From Gammaproteobacteria bacterium (GTDB taxonomy: Bacteria; Pseudomonadota; Gammaproteobacteria; Burkholderiales; Rhodocyclaceae): DNA of 64,000 bases. The DNA lies in NCBI GenBank assembly GCA_018824085.1, contig JAHJHI010000009.1, forward strand, positions 1 through 64,000, in the 5' to 3' direction. A model generated the notes under the pieces. The model ran no database searches and had not been told where the DNA came from. It was given only the letters and a program-made list of their open reading frames with translations. Position numbers and translations under genes: made by a program. Of the stretch, positions 59,235 through 64,000 are shown piece by piece (the stretch's first letter is position 1; the number at the start of each line of letters is the position of its first letter).

Positions 59235-62096
59235 ATGGAACATCGCATCGTCACGCCAGCGCAGGCAGACGACGCCATCAAAACAAATTCGACCTTTCTG
59301 GAAGGATCGCAAGTGAATCAACAGGCCCAGACGCCGGTCGCCGTACATGACCGTGCGGTGCACGACAAGGACCAGCCGCTGTTCGACGACATCCGCCTGC
59401 TCGGCCGCATGCTGGGTGACACCTTGCGCGAGCAGGAAGGCAGCCGCATGTTCGACATCATCGAGAACGTGCGCCAGCTGTGCGTGCGCTTTCGCCGCGA
59501 CGACGACCTGGAGGCGCGCGCCGAACTGGCGCAGTTGCTCAACAGCCTGTCGGACGACGACACCATCATCGTGGTGCGCGCCTTCAGCTACTTCCTGCAT
59601 CTGGCGAACATCGCCGAAGACCAGCACCACATCCGCCGCGCTCGCGCGCACGCCATCGCCGGCGACGCGCCGCGCCCCGGCACGCTTGCCAACGCGCTCG
59701 ACAAGGCGCTCACGGCCGGCATCCCGGCGGACGAAATCATCGGCTTCTTCCGCGACGCACTGGTGGTGCCGGTGCTGACCGCGCATCCGACCGAAGTTCA
59801 GCGCAAGAGCATCCTGAGCCAGGAGATGAAGATCGCGCGCCTGATCGACGAACGCGACCGCATGCGCCTGACGCCGGAAGAACTGTCGGAGCGTGACGAG
59901 GCGGTGCGCCGCACGATCACGTCGCTGTGGCAGACGCGCATGCTGCGGCGGACCCGCCTGTCGGTGGCCGACGAGGTGGTCAACGGCCTGTCCTTCTACG
60001 ACTACACCTTCCTGCGCGAGCTGCCGCGCGTCTACAACGCGGTCGAGGACCTGCTGGAAGCCGCCTTTCCGGAAGACAAGCGCGACGTCGGCAACTTCCT
60101 GCGCATGGGTTCGTGGATCGGCGGCGATCGCGACGGCAACCCCTTCGTCACGGCCGACGTGCTGCGCTCGACCTTGCGCGTGCAGTCGGCCAGGGCGCTC
60201 GACTACTACCTCACGCAGGTGCACGTGCTCGACACCGACCTGTGCTCGACCACGTTGCTGAACAACGCCAGTGACGAACTGCGCGCGCTGGCCGCCACCG
60301 CGCCGGACAAATCGCCGCACCGCGAAGACGAGCTGTACCGGCGCGCGCTGTCGGGCGTCTATGCCCGGCTGGTTGCCACGGCACGCACGCTGGACCAGCA
60401 CGAAGCGCTGTGGAAGGCAGTCGGCGAAGCCGACCCCTACCTCAGCGCCGACGAGTTCGTGCGCGACCTCGACGTCATCCACGACTCGCTCGTGGCCCAC
60501 AAGTCGCGCCTGATCGCACGCGGGCGCCTGCGTCGCCTGCGCCGCGCGGCCCGCGTGTTCGGCTTCCATCTGGCCGCGCTCGACCTGCGCCAGAACTCCG
60601 ACGTGCACGAGCGCGTGATCGCCGAACTGCTCGCCCACGCGCACGTCTGCAAGAACTATCTCGAACTGCGCGAGGAGCAGCGCATCGAGGTGCTGATCAA
60701 CGAACTGGGCACGCCGCGTCCGCTGACGTCGAGCTTCATGCAGTTCTCGGCGGAAACCGAAAGCGAACTCGCGATCGCGCGCACCGCCGCCGAAATGCAT
60801 CGCCTGTACGGTGCGGCCGCGTTGCCGAACTACATCATTTCCAAGGCCGACGGCGTGTCCGACATGCTGGAAGTCGCGCTGATCCTGAAGGAAGTCGGCC
60901 TGCTTGACGTGCACGAACGGCGCGCCGCGATGAACATCATCCCGCTGTTCGAAACGATCGACGATCTGCGCAACGCGCCGCGCATCATGGACCGCCTGTT
61001 CACGATCCCGATCTGGCGCGTCGTGCTCGACGCGCGCGCCACGGCACAGGAAGTCATGCTGGGCTATTCCGATTCCAACAAGGACGGCGGCTTCCTCACG
61101 TCCGGCTGGGAACTGTACAAGGCGGAGATCAAGCTGGTGCAGGTGTTCAAGCGCCACGGCGTGCGCCTGCGCCTGTTCCATGGCCGCGGCGGCTCGGTCG
61201 GCCGTGGTGGCGGCCCGAGCTTCCAGGCCATCCTGGCGCAGCCGGGCGGCGCCGTGCAGGGTCAGATCCGCATCACCGAACAGGGCGAGGTCATCGCATC
61301 CAAATACTCCAACCCGGACGTCGGCCGGCGCAACCTCGAAGTGCTGGCGGCCGCCACCTTCGAAGCCACGCTGCTGGGCAAACGCGAAGGCGCGGCACCG
61401 CCTGAATTCACCGACGCGATGGAAGAGCTTTCCGGCTATGCGTTCAAGGCCTACCGCGACCTCGTCTATGAAACGCCGGGTTTCGAGAAGTACTTCTGGG
61501 ACTCCACCGTCATCACGGAAATCGCGGACCTGAACATCGGTTCGCGTCCGGCGTCGCGCAAGAAGGGACAGAAGATCGAAGACCTTCGTGCCATTCCGTG
61601 GGTGTTCTCGTGGGCGCAATGCCGTCTGATGCTGCCCGGCTGGTACGGCTTCGGATCCGCGGTAAACGAGTACCGCGCCAAGCACGCCGACGGCCTGGCG
61701 CGCCTGCAGGCCATGGTGAACGAGTGGCCTTTCTTCGCGACGCTCATTTCCAATATCGACATGGTGTTGTCGAAAACGGACATGGCCATCGCGAGCCGCT
61801 ACGCCGAACTGGTGGACGACCCGGAGCTGCGCAAGGCCATCTTCACGCGCATCCGCACGGAATGGCAGGCCACGCTCGACGCGGTGCGCCAGATCACCGG
61901 CGCGCCGGAACTGCTGTCGACGAACCCGCTGCTGGCGCGCTCGATCCGCAACCGCTTCCCCTACATCGAGCCGCTGAACCACCTGCAGGTCGAATTGCTG
62001 CGCCGCTTCCGCAGCGGCAACCGCCACGAGCGCACGCGCCGTTCCATCCACCTGACCATCAACGGTGTGGCTGCGGCACTGAGAAACAGCGGATAA
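59235..62096 (+). CDS. ppc: Phosphoenolpyruvate carboxylase (start may instead be GTG at 59313)
   Basis: [94 protein letters not shown]. The GTG at 59313 has an AAGGA RBS-like sequence. Confidence 0.97.
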   Translation: MEHRIVTPAQADDAIKTNSTFLEGSQVNQQAQTPVAVHDRAVHDKDQPLFDDIRLLGRMLGDTLREQEGSRMFDIIENVRQLCVRFRRDDDLEARAELAQLLNSLSDDDTIIVVRAFSYFLHLANIAEDQHHIRRARAHAIAGDAPRPGTLANALDKALTAGIPADEIIGFFRDALVVPVLTAHPTEVQRKSILSQEMKIARLIDERDRMRLTPEELSERDEAVRRTITSLWQTRMLRRTRLSVADEVVNGLSFYDYTFLRELPRVYNAVEDLLEAAFPEDKRDVGNFLRMGSWIGGDRDGNPFVTADVLRSTLRVQSARALDYYLTQVHVLDTDLCSTTLLNNASDELRALAATAPDKSPHREDELYRRALSGVYARLVATARTLDQHEALWKAVGEADPYLSADEFVRDLDVIHDSLVAHKSRLIARGRLRRLRRAARVFGFHLAALDLRQNSDVHERVIAELLAHAHVCKNYLELREEQRIEVLINELGTPRPLTSSFMQFSAETESELAIARTAAEMHRLYGAAALPNYIISKADGVSDMLEVALILKEVGLLDVHERRAAMNIIPLFETIDDLRNAPRIMDRLFTIPIWRVVLDARATAQEVMLGYSDSNKDGGFLTSGWELYKAEIKLVQVFKRHGVRLRLFHGRGGSVGRGGGPSFQAILAQPGGAVQGQIRITEQGEVIASKYSNPDVGRRNLEVLAAATFEATLLGKREGAAPPEFTDAMEELSGYAFKAYRDLVYETPGFEKYFWDSTVITEIADLNIGSRPASRKKGQKIEDLRAIPWVFSWAQCRLMLPGWYGFGSAVNEYRAKHADGLARLQAMVNEWPFFATLISNIDMVLSKTDMAIASRYAELVDDPELRKAIFTRIRTEWQATLDAVRQITGAPELLSTNPLLARSIRNRFPYIEPLNHLQVELLRRFRSGNRHERTRRSIHLTINGVAAALRNSG

Positions 62097-62142
62097 ACGG
62101 AGCTGCGCGCCCGGTCTGCCGACCAGGCGGACCGGGCGCGTC

Positions 62143-62931
62143 TCAGTCGCGCCCGGTCCGCCCGTCCGCCGAAAACTCCGTGCGTATCTGGGCCCACTGG
62201 CGCCGGCTCACCGGCAGGCGCTCGTCGATGCCGTTCAGCACGACCGCCCAGTGCGCGTCCGCACCGTCACCCCGCACCTGCTCGAAGCCGGCCACCGCGT
62301 CGCGCGCGACGAGACAGCTGCGATGGATGCGCACGAAACGCTGCGCGAATTCCTGTTCGAGTGCGGCCAAAGGTTCTTCCAGCAGATACTCCCGCTCGAC
62401 GGTGCGGGCGGTGACGTACTTCAGCTCGGCACGCAGGAACAGCACGTCGCGCACCGGCACCAGCAGGATGCGCCCCCGTTCGCTGCACGACAGCTGCTGG
62501 CGGCCGGACGGCAGCAGCGCCTGCGCCAGCTCGCGGGGCAGCGGCCGCTTCTGCGGCACGCGCCGCAATGCGTCGAGCAGGCGCGAGGCGCGTACCGGCT
62601 TGAGCAGATAGTCGACCGCATTCAGTTCGAACGCTCGTACCGCGTACTGATCGTAGGCGGTACAGAACACCAGCGCCGGCGGTGCCGGCAGCCGCTCCAG
62701 ATGGGACGCGAGTTCGACGCCGTCCATGCCGGGCATGCGGATATCGACCAGCGCGACATCCGGCATGTCTTCCGGCGCAAACGCCGCGATGCGCTCCAGC
62801 GCCTCGTGCCCGGTCGCTGCGTCGCCGACCACGCGGTTCGGCATGTCGCCCTCTATGTCCGACAGCAGCGCGCGCAGCCGCAGCCGCGCCGGCGCTTCGT
62901 CGTCCGCGATGAACACGCGCAGCGACGTCAT
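62143..62931 (-). CDS. LytTR-family response regulator (AlgR-like)
   Basis: MTSLRVFIADDEAPARLRLRALL, ALVDIRMPGMDG, NAVDYLLKPVRASRLLDAL, LytTR FLRAELKYVTARTVEREYLLEEPLAALEQEF...RIHRSCLVA. ORF extension to 63825 is out of the kinase frame. Confidence 0.92.
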   Translation of the reverse strand: MTSLRVFIADDEAPARLRLRALLSDIEGDMPNRVVGDAATGHEALERIAAFAPEDMPDVALVDIRMPGMDGVELASHLERLPAPPALVFCTAYDQYAVRAFELNAVDYLLKPVRASRLLDALRRVPQKRPLPRELAQALLPSGRQQLSCSERGRILLVPVRDVLFLRAELKYVTARTVEREYLLEEPLAALEQEFAQRFVRIHRSCLVARDAVAGFEQVRGDGADAHWAVVLNGIDERLPVSRRQWAQIRTEFSADGRTGRD

Positions 62932-63932
62932 GCGACGGCCGCCCGGTACGGAAAGCGGATGCGCACGCGATACATGCCGTCCTGCTCGCCGGCGTCGAGC
63001 TGCGCTTCGAGGTCGAAGAACAGCATCAGGCGTTCGCGGATGTTGTCCACCGCCATCCTGTTGCCGCTGCCGTGCGCCGAAATGCGCCCTTCGCGCGGCG
63101 GCGCCGGATTGTCGATCTCGACCATCACGTTGCCGCCGACGCGCTTCACGCTGACCCGGACTTCGCCGGCACCGGCCAGCGGCTCGACGCCGTGATAGAC
63201 CGCGTTCTCGAGCAGCGGCTGCAGCATCAGCGGCGGCACGCGGGCGTCCGGCGGGCAGCCGTCGGTCTGCCAGACCACGCCGAGCCGCTCGCCCAGGCGC
63301 AGCTTTTCCAGTTCGATGTACTGCCGGCACAGCGCCAGCTCCTCGCCCAGCGTGACCAGTTCGCGGTTCTCGCGCATGAGTACGCGGAACAGGTCGGACA
63401 GCTCTTCGAGCGCCCGCTCGGCGCGACGCGGATCGTCCCGCATGATGCCGAGCACGGCATTGAGGCTGTTGAACAGGAAGTGCGGGCGTATGCGCGCGGA
63501 CAACGCCATCAGTCGCGCCTGCGCAATGGCCGGGCCGAGCGCGCGCTCCTGCACGGTGAAATAGATCATGGCGGCCAGTGCCGCGAACACGGCCCACACG
63601 GCCTCGCGCAGCGGCCAGGCCCTCATGTCCTCGATCTGCCAGCCACCCAGCCCCTCGACCACCACCGCACACAGCAGCGCAACCAGCGCGACCAGTGCCC
63701 AGCCGGCACGAACCGGCAGGCGCCGGAAGGTCGGTTGCAGCGCATACAGCACCAGCAGCGACAGCAGCAAGGTCGGTTCGATGCGGGCCGCCATCTCCAG
63801 CGCGTCGAGCAGCAGCGTGTCCCACGACCGGTTGCGGGCGAGCAACCCCAGCGCCGCCAGCGCGTTCACCAGCAGGCCGCTGCGCAGCATCACGCCGAGA
63901 TTGCGCCAGTCGGGCGTGCGCGCTGGCCTCAC
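62928..63932 (-). CDS. LytS/AlgZ-type sensor histidine kinase
   Basis: 334 aa, TM helices, IRPHFLFNSLNAVLGIMRDDPRRAE, PPLMLQPLLENAVYHGV, GSGNRMAVDNIRERLMLFF. 4-bp overlap with the response regulator. Confidence 0.92.
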   Translation of the reverse strand: MRPARTPDWRNLGVMLRSGLLVNALAALGLLARNRSWDTLLLDALEMAARIEPTLLLSLLVLYALQPTFRRLPVRAGWALVALVALLCAVVVEGLGGWQIEDMRAWPLREAVWAVFAALAAMIYFTVQERALGPAIAQARLMALSARIRPHFLFNSLNAVLGIMRDDPRRAERALEELSDLFRVLMRENRELVTLGEELALCRQYIELEKLRLGERLGVVWQTDGCPPDARVPPLMLQPLLENAVYHGVEPLAGAGEVRVSVKRVGGNVMVEIDNPAPPREGRISAHGSGNRMAVDNIRERLMLFFDLEAQLDAGEQDGMYRVRIRFPYRAAVA

Positions 63933-64000
63933 GCGCCCCTCCGCGCCGGCGAGTGCGCCCTGTGGCCTATACTTGTCGTCCTTTTTCCGCTGTCGTCCAT

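Noticed and set aside
59136-62051. 971-aa minus-strand ORF
   Set aside because: Antisense to the unmistakable ppc gene.
62932-63825. N-terminal extension of the LytTR regulator ORF
   Set aside because: Out-of-frame reading of the histidine kinase gene; the real start MTSLRVFIADDE is at 62931.

Overview
This 64 kb window is high-GC bacterial chromosome. The gene content and order (lptD-surA-pdxA-rsmA, amgK-murU, dusB-fis-purH-purD, hemCDXY, ppc) suggest a betaproteobacterium, which is an inference. No rRNA, tRNA or CRISPR array was recognised. Housekeeping blocks flank a large accessory region at about 15-41 kb, read almost entirely on the minus strand. The accessory region holds two systems worth a second look. 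(1) A PEP-CTERM protein gene has a near-consensus sigma-54 promoter and is followed by a perfect 14-bp hairpin. Downstream lies a seven-gene, mostly overlapping cluster: a 1443-aa Ig-like protein with a Cys-knuckle cluster, two small exported or membrane proteins, a 3653-aa exported repeat protein with a triplicated ~230-aa module, a Cys-less thioredoxin-like protein, an ankyrin protein and a vanadium-haloperoxidase-type enzyme. (2) A seven-gene cluster encodes a thermostable-hemolysin-family protein, an AMP-dependent ligase, a heme-oxygenase-like putative diiron enzyme, an SDR, a TPR protein and a two-component pair, with a TTAA direct-repeat box upstream. Other items: an IS1182-type element inserted just upstream of a ZIP transporter start codon with intact inverted repeats, a truncated TpsB (ShlB/FhaC-like) relic near an FHA-like adhesin gene, a low-complexity N-terminal insertion in LptD, paired hairpins between purH and purD, and a terminator whose U-tract abuts the hemF stop codon.
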